Below are positions 20,601-30,620 of a DNA stretch of 64,000 nucleotides, piece after piece. The notes beneath the pieces are model-generated. The model was not told the DNA's origin. It was given only the letters and a program-made list of their open reading frames with translations, and did not search any database. The translations under genes and the position numbers were made by a program. Origin of the DNA: an uncultured Verrucomicrobiae bacterium (GTDB lineage Bacteria; Verrucomicrobiota; Verrucomicrobiia; Limisphaerales; AAA164-E04); assembly GCA_943788245.1 (NCBI GenBank), contig CALSPN010000046.1:64635-128634 (forward strand), in the 5' to 3' direction. Every line of letters begins with the position of its first letter. The first letter of the stretch is position 1.

Positions 20601-21959
20601 TTATGGCTTTTGCCAGCTTACCCGGCCAGCCTCCTGAATGTGATCCATCAATTCTCGAACCAGCATGCGGTGGATGTCCGGGTTATTCTTGGAAAGATCG
20701 GTGGTTTCCTGAGGGTCTTTTTCGATGTTGTATAGTTCGTAAGGGGTAAAAGGTGAGTTTTGAACCAGCTTCCAATTCCCTCTTCTAAAGGCGTAATAAT
20801 CACGACCTTGATAACGCATATTGCCTTCACGTCTTACCCAAACCATGTCTCTCGTTTTTTGCGGAGACTTTTCTCCGCGGAGAGTCGAGAGAAATGACTG
20901 CCCTTCCACTTGAGTAGAGATAGGTTTTCCGGCTACCTCACAAAGAGTGGGATAAATATCCATGGTCATCAGCAATTGATCAGATCGGCCACCAGGTTGA
21001 ATGACTCCCGGCCAAACCGCACATGCTGGAACGATGATACCGCCCTCATACATGTCCTGCTTTCCCCCGCGAAAAGGTCCGCAATGTGCCCCGACATTCA
21101 ACTGCCCGCCGTTATCACTTGTAAAGATGATCAGCGTTTCTTCCAACTGATTTGAAACTTGGAGTGCTTCAATGACCCTTCCAATGCCATAGTCCATATG
21201 CTCAATGAGAGCGACGAGCTTAGCCCTGCGGTCGGTGATGTTGGATTCTCTTGCCTTGACTCGTTGATACCAGGCATCGGGTGGTTGAATCGGCGTGTGT
21301 GGAGCGTTGTATGCCAGGTAAAGAAAAAAGGGTTTCTGCTGGTCTTCCTGCTCAAGGATGTAATCTGATGCCCACTGTGAGAAGAGATCCGTCGCGTGTC
21401 CAACGGGGTGGATAGGATCCCTGTTACGTCGCATGTAATGTTTTCCATGTCTGCGATGGTTATAGTAATCATCCATCATATCCCCCAGAAAGCCGTGAAA
21501 AAAATCGAACCCGCGCTCAGTGGGAGTGTTGGGAGATTCGAGTCCTAGATGCCATTTGCCAATGAGGGCGTTATGATATCCCGCTGATTTCAATTGCTCT
21601 GGCAGCATTTTAGTCTTCGGATCCAAATATCCCCAGCTATCTGCAGGATGGGTGCGTATGACGCCAGGCACGCCTACTAAATCCGGATAGCGCCCACTCA
21701 ACAAGGCCGCTCGAGTAGGGGAACATACAGGGCAGTTGGCATAAAACTGATCAAAGCGCATGCCCGCATCCATCAAGGAATCAATGTTGGGAGTTTGAAG
21801 GTCCTTGGCCCCGTAACTCGATAAATCCCCATAACCAAGATCATCCACCAGGATTACCAGGATATTGGGTTGCTGAACGGTCTTTTTACTTTCTTCTGCC
21901 CGAACGTAAATTCCAAAAATGAGTAACCACAAGCAAAGTAGAATCGATGGTTTTCGCAT
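20601..21959 (-). CDS. Exported arylsulfatase-family sulfatase
   Basis: The 452-residue protein has a signal peptide (ILLCLWLLIFGIYVRAEE). A classic type I sulfatase fold follows: metal ligands DDLGYGD near residues 39-45 and the formylglycine motif CSPTR at residues 79-83, where the cysteine is oxidised by a separate maturase. GKWHLG and TSDNGG, further active-site segments, are also intact. It should hydrolyse a sulfate ester, probably on an algal or host polysaccharide, in the periplasm or outside the cell. No maturase gene is in the window. It may be co-transcribed with the DUF4864 gene downstream. Substrate unknown. Confidence 0.93.
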   Translation of the reverse strand: MRKPSILLCLWLLIFGIYVRAEESKKTVQQPNILVILVDDLGYGDLSSYGAKDLQTPNIDSLMDAGMRFDQFYANCPVCSPTRAALLSGRYPDLVGVPGVIRTHPADSWGYLDPKTKMLPEQLKSAGYHNALIGKWHLGLESPNTPTERGFDFFHGFLGDMMDDYYNHRRHGKHYMRRNRDPIHPVGHATDLFSQWASDYILEQEDQQKPFFLYLAYNAPHTPIQPPDAWYQRVKARESNITDRRAKLVALIEHMDYGIGRVIEALQVSNQLEETLIIFTSDNGGQLNVGAHCGPFRGGKQDMYEGGIIVPACAVWPGVIQPGGRSDQLLMTMDIYPTLCEVAGKPISTQVEGQSFLSTLRGEKSPQKTRDMVWVRREGNMRYQGRDYYAFRRGNWKLVQNSPFTPYELYNIEKDPQETTDLSKNNPDIHRMLVRELMDHIQEAGRVSWQKP

Positions 21960-22102
21960 GTGAACACGTTACACCAGATTTTGATTTCATCGAACTTTTT
22001 GTGCCCTCGTGTATGATGTTAGCCTCATGTAACCAATGTCACCTGCAGGATAAGACGAACTCCAATGCTGCAATGTGTGGGCATTCCGACCGCTCCTGTC
22101 AA

Positions 22103-24016
22103 TTATTCGGCAATGAAAAATGTCTGTGAATTCTCAGGGACCACCGTAAAGGGTGAGCTTGCTTCTTTCACAGGGGTGTATTCACTCGCGAGAGATGCTG
22201 CGCTCTTAAGGGTTCCCACATATTCAATCACCAAATTATTGCCGTCCCTGGCAAACGAGATGATTTCACCTGGCTCAACGGTGCTTGCTGCAGGAAGAAA
22301 GAGGAAGTAATCGAGATCATGACTTGATTCGGCCAAGGTTGTCATACGGAGAACTTCCGTTCCTCCAAGTTCAACTCTTGCCAAAGCGTCTCCTTCTCCG
22401 GGTTGGGAATCTGTTTCTCGCAGGGGAAAAAGTTCAAATGTGTTCGAGTCCGCCGTGGCTCTTCCGGGATTCAACAAAGCGACGGTATTTACAGTCAACT
22501 CGCCTGATTCTGGGTTTTCGCTGACCAGGCCAAGTGAGGCATGTATGGGTGTGCCCTCGGATGAAGCTCTGACAAAAATATGATATTCAAATTTTGAGCC
22601 GTTGGCTGACAAGGGGAATTCCCTTGTATAATTCAACCATTCCCCCTTGTTATTATCTGTGACCGAATGATTAGTGATGACGGAAAAGGTGCCACGCTTT
22701 GTATCTTCTTGGCTGGTTCTCCTGACGGTTTCAACACCCGTGTCCGGGCGATAAGCGCTGAGGGGCTTTCCATTGGTGCTTGGATCTTCAAAATAATCTA
22801 CTCCAAAATCAGTGTCGGCATCCACATCAGTTTCACCAGCGCCATTTCCCCGATTACGATACGCGCCACCAGGATAGGCTCCTGTCATTCCGGTTGGGGT
22901 TCGTTGTTCCCACTGCCCTCTGCCAAAATCGAAGTCTTCGGCTTCAATAAAAAGTAAACCTTCAGCGCCAAAAACCGCAGTGGTGAAACTGGACGCAATC
23001 TCACGTGTGCCTGACTCTGAATCAAAACCAATTGTCCAATCATATTGAGTAAACGCACTCAGTTCGTTGAGCTCGATAGAGACATTCAACGTATCTCCTG
23101 TTAATTGTATCTGAGGTGTTACTGGTTCGCCGTTGAGTGTGGCAGTAATCGAGTCGTTGGAAACGCTCGAAAGATCATGTTTGATTTCTATTTCGAGCGC
23201 GGATTGGTTCAAAAGCACTCCTTTGGCATCGGGAGAAGGGGTTGACCGAACAAAACTAGTCAATGGATCGGGCTGGTTACTGAATGTTCTCAACCCTCCC
23301 TCTGTATTCAAAAGTACGCGGTTCTCTTCCGAATCAAGCGTCCACCACTCAAAGCTCGCATTGCCATCTCCGGTGTACCAGAGCGTACGGAACTGATAGA
23401 TTCCAGCTTGCTCGAAGTTCAGATCAAATCGCGTGGTAATTGCTTCCTGATGTCCGTCCACTTCAGCAATCCTGATGATATCCACCAAGTCATTAACATT
23501 GCCGGTGGTAACCGTGAATCCACCGCTTGCGTTCAGACCAAATGAATAGCTTCCAGGCTCGGGAATCTCCATCAGCATCAGTATTTCGGCTGTCAGGAAT
23601 GAAGTTTTTTCTTCGAACCCAGGTATGCCTGGAATGATCTGTTCCTCATTGGCTGCACCTGCGGCTTTACCGTCTTGCTCCAGATCGACCGCTCCCTTAG
23701 CCAGAAAAGTGTGTCCTAAAATCCAATCCTCCCTTGTTGCTCCCGTTTCCTTGGCGAAGTTTTCCAGTGGAAAACCAAGTGAATCAGGCCGCATTCCGGC
23801 AAGTACTTTTTCGCGTTCTGATTCCGTATTCAATAAATCTTCGTTGGCCTGATGGATACGTATTTGAAAACCAGGCTGCGATAATTCAGTTCTTCCTGAC
23901 AAATCAAATTTGCCCGGTATCTGGATTGGCTCGAGTTGAGCCTGCAAGGTCAAAACCCTAAAACCTGCCGTCAGTAAGACAAGCGCCAAAAATGCTTTGC
24001 TAAGAACCTGCTGCAT
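22103..24016 (-). CDS. Large exported protein with PA14-like and CBM6-like beta regions
   Basis: The 637-residue protein has a signal peptide (KAFLALVLLTAGFRVLTLQA). A beta-rich segment near residues 135-240 (PEPGSYSFGLNASGGFTVTTG ... YQFRTLWYTGDGNASFEWW) resembles PA14 or related sugar-binding modules. An Ig-like segment follows near 265-350. A carbohydrate-binding region from about residue 355 (FIEAEDFDFGRGQW ... GEWLNYTREF) resembles CBM6. No catalytic domain is seen. Such proteins are frequent in Verrucomicrobia and probably bind polysaccharide. It sits upstream of the sulfatase on the same strand with about 140 bases between them. Confidence 0.78.
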   Translation of the reverse strand: MQQVLSKAFLALVLLTAGFRVLTLQAQLEPIQIPGKFDLSGRTELSQPGFQIRIHQANEDLLNTESEREKVLAGMRPDSLGFPLENFAKETGATREDWILGHTFLAKGAVDLEQDGKAAGAANEEQIIPGIPGFEEKTSFLTAEILMLMEIPEPGSYSFGLNASGGFTVTTGNVNDLVDIIRIAEVDGHQEAITTRFDLNFEQAGIYQFRTLWYTGDGNASFEWWTLDSEENRVLLNTEGGLRTFSNQPDPLTSFVRSTPSPDAKGVLLNQSALEIEIKHDLSSVSNDSITATLNGEPVTPQIQLTGDTLNVSIELNELSAFTQYDWTIGFDSESGTREIASSFTTAVFGAEGLLFIEAEDFDFGRGQWEQRTPTGMTGAYPGGAYRNRGNGAGETDVDADTDFGVDYFEDPSTNGKPLSAYRPDTGVETVRRTSQEDTKRGTFSVITNHSVTDNNKGEWLNYTREFPLSANGSKFEYHIFVRASSEGTPIHASLGLVSENPESGELTVNTVALLNPGRATADSNTFELFPLRETDSQPGEGDALARVELGGTEVLRMTTLAESSHDLDYFLFLPAASTVEPGEIISFARDGNNLVIEYVGTLKSAASLASEYTPVKEASSPFTVVPENSQTFFIAE

Positions 24017-24020
24017 TTGT

Positions 24021-24596
24021 CTAATCTACCAAATCCAGGTGACGAAAACAACTCACGATGTGGTCATTTACAACACCTGCGGCTTGTAGAAATGCATAAC
24101 AAATTGTTGAGCCTACAAAAGAGAACCCATCGGCCTTGAGGGATTTACTAACCCGGTCTGATAGCGAGGTTGATGCGGGGATTTGATCCATCGATCGCCA
24201 TTGGTTCTGAAGCGTCTTACCTTCGGTGAAACGCCAAATATACGAGTCGAACGAACCATGTGATTCCTGAATTTTCAAAAACGCTTTGGCATTCTTGACG
24301 GTTGCCTGAATCTTGAGACGGTTGCGAATGATCGCTGGATTGGTGCGGGCTTTCTCAATCTCGGCCGCCGACATGCCTGCGACTTTTTGAGGATCAAAGT
24401 TTTTGAATACCTGGCGAAACGCCTCTCGCTTATGCAGCACGGTTCGCCATGACAAACCCGCTTGAAAGGAGTCCAGCAGTATGAATTCGAACCATTTCAG
24501 GTCGTGATGCACGGGGACTCCCCACTCTTTATCGTGGTAATTCAGCATCAATGGGTCCGATCCCGGCCATTTGCAGCGTTCAGTCTTCTTTTGCAT
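24021..24596 (-). CDS. tag: DNA-3-methyladenine glycosylase I
   Basis: A 191-residue base-excision repair enzyme that removes 3-methyladenine from DNA. Motifs are RCKWPGSDPLMLNYHDKEWGVP at the N-terminus and NDHIVSCFRH at the C-terminus, giving the Cys/His zinc-binding set of the Tag family, and FELLDSFQAGLSW-type helix-hairpin-helix lead-in (FILLDSFQAGLSWRTVLHKRE). Length is normal. The exported CBM-like gene starts only four bases downstream, so the two are probably co-transcribed despite unrelated roles. Confidence 0.95.
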   Translation of the reverse strand: MQKKTERCKWPGSDPLMLNYHDKEWGVPVHHDLKWFEFILLDSFQAGLSWRTVLHKREAFRQVFKNFDPQKVAGMSAAEIEKARTNPAIIRNRLKIQATVKNAKAFLKIQESHGSFDSYIWRFTEGKTLQNQWRSMDQIPASTSLSDRVSKSLKADGFSFVGSTICYAFLQAAGVVNDHIVSCFRHLDLVD

Positions 24597-24829
24597 GGAA
24601 GGAGTCTATAATAATCTTACAGCATTTTTCCAGAAATCCTCCTCATTCAGGGGAGGCAAGCTTCGATTACAGGAACTTGGCCCAGGCAAGGTTCATCAAG
24701 AGCTAAGAGATCAGACGATCATTTGAAGTAAGGCAAGGTGGTTGATTTGCCTTCCAAAGGCTGAACGATCCCCTCGCTCCCTTTGCCTGGCGACTTGTCT
24801 CAAATGGGTTTTTCCATCATATTTCAACC

Positions 24830-25279
24830 ATGGCATACGAATGGAAGCATCGACGTCGAGTGGAGTTTTCGGAGACAGACATGGCGGGGATCGTGCATTT
24901 CTCAAATTTCTTCCGTTACATGGAATCTGCCGAGCATGCATTTTTTCGCTCTCTCGGTCACAGTGTGACTCTTTCCGACATTGACGATGCGCTTGGATTG
25001 CCACGAGTCCATGCGCATTGCGATTACAAACGCCCCCTGCGATTCGAAGATGAAGTGGAAATACACCTACTGATAGAATCCGTGAAGCACAAATCCCTTA
25101 CTTACCAATTTCGTTTTTACCGGCTTCAGGACGGCAAAGTCATGGAGGAAGTTGCTCAGGGGCGGATTACCATCGTTTGCGTCCGGAAGGCTTCTGATGG
25201 CGGGTTGAGCGCTTCCTCTCTGCCAGAAGTCATTCGCGACAAAATACAAACTGCCCCTGCCGAACGGCTCATCCCCTAA
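24830..25279 (+). CDS. Acyl-CoA thioesterase, 4HBT/YbgC-like hotdog protein
   Basis: The 149-residue protein has the hotdog thioesterase signature RRVEFSETDMAGIVHFSNFFRYMESAE, with catalytic Asp17. It would hydrolyse an acyl- or hydroxybenzoyl-CoA thioester in the cytoplasm. Length is normal for YbgC/FadM-type proteins. Its stop overlaps the stop of the convergent hslR gene by a few bases. The 233-base gap upstream, up to tag, contains nothing else I recognise. Confidence 0.86.
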   Translation: MAYEWKHRRRVEFSETDMAGIVHFSNFFRYMESAEHAFFRSLGHSVTLSDIDDALGLPRVHAHCDYKRPLRFEDEVEIHLLIESVKHKSLTYQFRFYRLQDGKVMEEVAQGRITIVCVRKASDGGLSASSLPEVIRDKIQTAPAERLIP

Positions 25280-25665
25280 CCCCAATCCAGTTCATCCAGT
25301 TTTCTGCGGTCACGTTTGGTAGGGCGGCCAGTTCCTTTTGTATGCAGGACAACAGGTTGAAGTGCTTTCACATTTGTTTTTGGTCTTAGATCTTCCGGGG
25401 GTGTTAATTCCTCGAGATAGTCTGCTACTTCCTTGGCGCTGACGCGTCGTTCAAGTAATTTCAATACCTTGACCTTACGTTGCACAAACCCGCATCTCGC
25501 TTGCACTGTTTCTCCGATATGGATGAAACGGGCGGCCTTGACATTGTGGCCATTCACTTTGACGTGTCCGGCCTTGCAGGCCTGCATGGCCAGCGACCTC
25601 GTTTTGTAAAGACGAACCGCCCACAGCCACTTATCAATTCTCACGCGTTCATTCGTAACCGTCAT
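25276..25665 (-). CDS. RNA-binding S4 domain protein, Hsp15/HslR-like
   Basis: The 129-residue basic protein opens with VRIDKWLWAVRLYKTRSLAMQACKAGHVKVNG, the S4 RNA-binding fold of heat-shock protein 15. It ends with a Lys/Arg-rich tail (GTGRPTKRDRRKLDELDWG). Hsp15 binds 50S subunits carrying stalled nascent chains and assists ribosome recycling. It lies downstream of the marR gene on the same strand with 39 bases between them and is probably co-transcribed with it. Confidence 0.9.
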   Translation of the reverse strand: MTVTNERVRIDKWLWAVRLYKTRSLAMQACKAGHVKVNGHNVKAARFIHIGETVQARCGFVQRKVKVLKLLERRVSAKEVADYLEELTPPEDLRPKTNVKALQPVVLHTKGTGRPTKRDRRKLDELDWG

Positions 25666-25704
25666 GATCTCTTTCAGCGGTAAAAGGGAAAGACTGCTGA
25701 AACC

Positions 25705-26229
25705 TCAGTCTTTCCTGAGTGACTTTCTGGGGGAGTTTTCGGCTGCTTCGCGACACGCATCGGCAATCGTTGTCAATTCCTGAAGGAACAACTTTTTGCT
25801 CTCCTCTGACAAGGATTGAAGTACTTCGCGCTGGAGTTCCACAGCGATATCCTTTGCTTGTTGAAAACTATCGGAACCACAGGTTTTCAGCAATATACGC
25901 CGAGCTCTTCGGTCATTTGGATCAATTTTTCGTTCTATAAAATCAGCGCGCTCCATTCGGTCAAGCAACGAGGCTACTGTGTTTGGATCACTTGACATGC
26001 GAGAGGTAAGTTGTTTCTGGGTCAGTCCTTCATTACTCCCCTGAGCCAGGGTGCGCATGACTGTATACTGATCCGGGGTCATATTCAGGTGTGCAACCCG
26101 TCGTCGAAAGGCTTGGTTCAAACCATACCAAGCCCTCCTGAGCAGCATCGGAAACACTGATCTCTCCTTGGGGAATGCTCCGTTTTGCTCTGGGGGGGGA
26201 TTTAACAGAATTTCATCCAGTTCAGGCAT
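25705..26229 (-). CDS. MarR-family transcriptional regulator
   Basis: The 174-residue protein has the MarR winged-helix: LNMTPDQYTVMRTLAQ, then LTQKQLTSRMSSDPNTVASLLDRMERADFIER and the wing DPNDRRARRILLK. The flanking helices form the dimerisation region. It is divergent from the 26-36 kb operon with about 140 bases between, the usual layout of a local regulator. MarR proteins typically repress neighbours and are released by small aromatic or acidic ligands. That it controls the neighbouring operon is inference. Confidence 0.9.
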   Translation of the reverse strand: MPELDEILLNPPPEQNGAFPKERSVFPMLLRRAWYGLNQAFRRRVAHLNMTPDQYTVMRTLAQGSNEGLTQKQLTSRMSSDPNTVASLLDRMERADFIERKIDPNDRRARRILLKTCGSDSFQQAKDIAVELQREVLQSLSEESKKLFLQELTTIADACREAAENSPRKSLRKD

Positions 26230-26283
26230 GGTGCGACTGTCTAATTTATTACGTGTAGGTATTATTTTTTATTGCATCAAAGG

Positions 26284-26304
26284 GTTGAATGTAGAATAGT
26301 CAAC
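26284..26304. promoter_or_regulatory. Candidate operator in the marR/PQQ divergent promoter region
   Basis: The 26230-26368 spacer between marR and the PQQ operon is AT-rich. It includes an interrupted inverted repeat GTTGA-N11-TCAAC at 26284-26304. MarR proteins bind inverted repeats of roughly this size in such spacers. The half-sites are short and could be chance. Confidence 0.3.
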
Positions 26305-26368
26305 ATCATTCGGGAAGCAAATTCAGGTTTCAATCATGCTCGCCCGAGCATCAATTCAGCACAGTCCT

Positions 26369-28670
26369 ATGAATACTCAACATATGCAATTTTCTCACTT
26401 CAAACCGCTTGTTGCCTGCACGGCTTTTCTGCTTGTGCTCAGTATGCAGGCTGCATCGGTCAAGGGTTGGCTTCACTGGCGTGGCCCCCACCAGAATGGT
26501 ACCTCCGATGAAATCAATCTTATCGAAGACATCGAATTGGGTGGAAAAAATCATCTTTGGTCCTTTGAAATGCCCGGACGTGGTGAGGCTGTGATCGCTG
26601 ATGGACGTGTTTATGCCTGGGGTTACGAGGGTACAGGTCCTGATTTACGCGAATATTTGACGTGTCTGGAAGAATCAACTGGAAAAGTGATCTGGCAGTA
26701 TGGATTCAATGATTTTCTCAGCGACACGGTTTACAATCGCTACACGGTCGGGGCAGTGACCGTCGATGAAGAGACAGGTAACGTTTACCTGATGTCTACT
26801 GTCGGGGAAATGACTTGTTTTGATCGGGATGGCAAACTGCTTTGGCAGCACTCGATGATGGAGCGTTTTGGAATGTTGACGTTCCCCAATGGTCGCCGAG
26901 GGGCAGCAGTTATTGATGGAGACTTAGTAATTCACCACTGTATTACCAGCTATTGGGGAGCTCAAGGCCCTGCTCGGGATCGTTTTTTTTGCATTTAACA
27001 AGCGGACAGGTGATTTGGTTTGGTCCAGTACACCTGGTACACCACCCAAAGACAGCTCTTTCAGTTCACCGGTTCTCGGGTATTACAATAACAAGCGCGT
27101 GCTTTATGCGGGGACTGGTTGCGGCAATCTAGTCGCCGTCAACGTACGCACAGGTGACCCTTTATGGAGATATCATTTTTCGTATGGCGGTGTGAATTCC
27201 TCGCTGTTGCTTCATGACAATAACAAGATCATTGCAATTCATGGTAAGGAAAATCTGGACTCATCCGAGGTTGGCCGCATGGCCGCTGTAAAGATTGGTG
27301 CCGAACCTGTAAAGGGTGAGTCCGGTCCTGTTGTCCTGACAAAAGAACAGGAGCTCTGGCGTTTACCTCACGTCATGTTCACCAGCTCACCCGTGCTCGT
27401 CGAAGATAAGGTTTACCAGGTAACCCACACAGGTGAATTGATCTGTGTGGATGCCAATTCAGGTAAAGAACTATGGCATCACAAACTTGAGAATGGTCAA
27501 CTGCACGCGTCTCCGCTTTATGCTGATGGTAAACTCTATGTGCCAATGGGGAATGGTAACTTCTACATCCTTCGTTTGAAAAATGATGGAGTGGATGTGT
27601 TGGACAAAGTGAAATTGGCAGGCGGATGCCTGGGAGCTCCCACGGTGTGGAACGGGAAAATCTACGTGCATTCGATGGAGAAGCTTTATTGTTTTGGGAA
27701 CACTGAAAAGCGCGCCAAGCCAGTGATGGCCAAGACAATCAAACCCAAGATAAGCAAGGGTGAGGTCGTCAGGTTGCAGGTAGTGCCACCCGATGTATTG
27801 CTTGCACCAGGCGACAATGCCCGAGTAAGGGTCACCGGTCTGGATAAAGATGGTTGGGTTGTTGACCGTCGTGTGCGTCCGGACTGGGATGCTTTCATTC
27901 CTCCAACCGCAAAAGTAAAATCAAAAGCGGATGCCTCTTTCACTCGCGGAAACCGGATTCGTGCGGACAAGGAGGGATCCACATCTGCAGGTGCTTTCAA
28001 GGGAACTGATGGTGATGCCTCCGGTATCCTGCGTGCTCGCATTCTTCCTGGACTGCCATTCCAAGAAGATTTCGAGTCTTTCACGATCAATGAAACCTAT
28101 CCTTCAAGCCATCGGGAGGCTGGAGTCAACTATGCCTACCCTCCATTGCCCTGGATTGGGGCCCGCTTCAAGTGGGACATTCGTGATATGGACAGCAACA
28201 AGGTTTTGGTCAAAACTCTGGATAATGTTCTGTTCCAGAGGGCGACTTCGTTTATCGGCCATCCCGATTCTTCCAATTACACCCTCGAAGTTGACGTCAT
28301 GACCGACGGGAACCGTCGCATGAAATCCAACGTGGGTGTTATCAATCAACGCTATGTGATCGCTTTGATCGGGAACTGGCAGGAGCTGGAAATCAGCTCC
28401 AACCATGATCGTATCAAAGTCTCGGTGCCTTTCAAATGGTCCACCAAGAAATGGTATCGTATCAAGTCAAGAGTAGATATTGACGGCGACGGTTCTGGGG
28501 TGGTGAGAGCCAAGGCCTGGCCACGTGACGAAGCTGAGCCTGAAAAGTGGACTCTCGAAGTGCCGCACAAGATAGCTCATCCCAAAGGAGCACCGGGCCT
28601 CTACGGGTTCTCACCTCAAACGCGCTACAGCGTTTATGTCGACAATGTTTCCGTGTATCCCAATGAATAG
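26369..28670 (+). CDS. Exported PQQ-like beta-propeller protein with C-terminal lectin-like domain, one frameshift
   Basis: The gene is split at a run of eight T (26983-26990). Removing one T joins the 26336 and 27015 ORFs as ...RDRF FAFNKRTGDLVW. The repaired product from the ATG at 26369 has about 766 residues; ATGs at 26336 and 26384 are alternatives. It has a signal peptide (LVACTAFLLVLSMQAA). Propeller blades show the repeated TG-x-x-x-W pattern (ESTGKVIWQYG, RTGDPLWRYH, NSGKELWHHK). A C-terminal region from about residue 570 (FQEDFESF ... YVDNVSVYPNE) resembles a concanavalin-type or LamG-like sandwich. No adjacent Cys pair typical of true quinoprotein dehydrogenases is seen, so it is probably a binding protein. 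First gene of a co-directional block. Confidence 0.84.
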
Positions 28671-28722
28671 GGATGCGTCTTATCTAGAGTATCTAAATTT
28701 TAAAAGAATAGGTAATAGTCTT

Positions 28723-30259
28723 ATGAATACTTCAAAGATCGTTTTGACGACCGCCATGCTGGCCTCAGTTTCCATGGCTGCATTGGGTGGTGACTGGAAC
28801 CAGTGGGGTCGTACCTCCAATAAAAACTTCTACAGCCCTGAAAAGGGTATTCCTCATGAGTTTGCTCCCGGGGATTTCAAGTCAGGGACTGAGGAAATAG
28901 ATCTATCCACGACTGAAAACGTCAAATGGGTTTCCAAGCTGGGTTCGCAAGCTTACGGGAATGTGACTGTTGCCAACGGCCATGTCTACGCCGGCACCAA
29001 CAACGAAACTTTTCGAGATCCCAAGCACAAGGGAGATCGCGGTATTGTTTATTGTCTGGATGAACAAACAGGCGCATTCAAATGGCAGCTGGTCGTCCCA
29101 AAACTGGGTGCCGGTAAGGTCAGTGATTGGGAGTTTCTAGGTATTTGTTCTTCTCCGGCAGTGGATGGAGAGAAGCTGTATGTGGTATCGAACCGCTGTG
29201 AGATTTTGTGTCTGGACGCCAAAGGTTTGGCTGATGGTAACGATGGTTTCAAAGATGAAGCGTCCTACATGGCCGGTCCCGGCAAGCCCCCCCATTACTC
29301 CCGGTGTAACCGATGCAGATATTCTGTGGGTCTTTGACATGCGAGAGGAGCTTGGCGTTTTCCCTCACAATATTGCCAGTAGTTCTGTCGTCGTTGCTGG
29401 TGACTATGTCTATGCCACCACATCCAATGGACAGGATTGGTCTCATCTCAATATTCCTTCTCCCATGGCTCCTTGTCTGGTCGTACTGGACAAGAACACA
29501 GGTGAATATGTAGGTGAAGAGTCATCCGGAATCAGTCGGAACTTGATGCACTGTAACTGGTCTTCACCCGGCTATGGTGAAATAAACGGAAATGGTATGG
29601 TTTTCTTTGGAGCAGGAGATGGTGTCTGTTACGCATTCAATCCAAAGCCCGTACCCGATGGTGACCTAGCCATACTGGAAGAGGTTTGGAAATTCGATTG
29701 TGTGCCCGACAAATACAAAATGGAGAATGGTGAACCCATCAAGTATCCGGCAGCAGAAGGTCCCAGCGAATTGATTTCGACACCCGTTTTCTACAAAAAC
29801 AGGGTCTACATCGCGATTGGTCAAGACCCTGAGCATGGTGAAGGTGTTGGTAATCTCATCTGTATTGATGCGTCCAAGAAAGGTGATATTACCAAAGATG
29901 GGGCGATTTGGAGTTACGACAAAATCAACCGCACTATTTCAACCTGTTCGATAGACCCTGAAACAGGCCTGTTGTTCATGTCCGATTACTCAGGGTTTGT
30001 ATACTGCCTTGATGCTGAAACTGGTCAGGAATACTGGGTTCATGACATGAAAGCACATATGTGGGGCTCGACCCTGGTTGCCGACGGGAAGGTATTTCTC
30101 GGAGACGAGGACGGTGATCTGGTTGTCCTTGCTGCTACCAAGGAAAAGAAAGTTCTTAACGAAGTCTATTTTGGTGCCCCCATTTACTCAACTCCGGTAG
30201 TTGCTAATGGTACGTTGTACGTTGGAACGCAGACTCATCTCTACGCCATTGGTAAATAA
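28723..30259 (+). CDS. Exported PQQ-like beta-propeller protein, one frameshift
   Basis: The ATG at 28723 opens a signal peptide (KIVLTTAMLASVSMAALGG). The frame breaks at a run of seven C (29287-29293). Removing one C gives ...GPGKPP ITPGVTDADILW and joins it to the ORF ending at 30259. The repaired product has about 511 residues. Blade motifs repeat through its length (EQTGAFKWQL, KNTGEYVGEE, AETGQEYWVH) and the end reads ATKEKKVLNEVYFGAPIYSTPVV. Like its upstream neighbour, it lacks residues that would mark a catalytic quinoprotein. The starts and stops are 52 bases apart, so the two propellers are probably one transcript. Role unknown; possibly periplasmic substrate binding or scaffolding. 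Confidence 0.84.
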
Positions 30260-30371
30260 TCATGTTTAGTCATCAGGAGAGTGGCCTGCGCCTCTCCTGA
30301 TTTCTCGAAAAAGCCATCTTCGGAAATTTGTAAATAAGAAACTCCTCTGTTCACACCCTTATCCCGATAAA

Positions 30372-30620
30372 ATGAAAAATAACGGTTGGATTGTCTGGCT
30401 TGGAACCCTCGCCCTTTTACTCCTGCACCAGGACTTTTGGTTTTGGGATAACTACGAAACGGAGGTCTTTGGCTTCATGCCCATTGGGTTGGCCTACCAT
30501 GCAGGCTTTTCCATTGTCGCTGCTCTATGGTGGGGAGCTGTCATGAGCTTTGCGTGGCCTCATCATCTGGAAGCTTTGGCTGAAGAACAGGAAGAATCAA
30601 TCTCAACACAACGACCATGA
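30372..30620 (+). CDS. Small DUF3311-like membrane protein
   Basis: The 82-residue protein has two hydrophobic helices (WIVWLGTLALLLL and GLAYHAGFSIVAALWWGAVM) around a short aromatic loop. It ends in an acidic tail. The layout matches DUF3311 proteins, which are usually encoded immediately before sodium:solute symporters. Here its stop overlaps the symporter start by four bases (ATGA), implying translational coupling. It is probably an accessory subunit of the symporter. Confidence 0.8.
   Translation: MKNNGWIVWLGTLALLLLHQDFWFWDNYETEVFGFMPIGLAYHAGFSIVAALWWGAVMSFAWPHHLEALAEEQEESISTQRP

Noticed and set aside
26369-30259. True PQQ-dependent alcohol dehydrogenases
   Set aside because: Propeller motifs are present, but no adjacent Cys-Cys pair, haem domain or catalytic acid pattern was seen.
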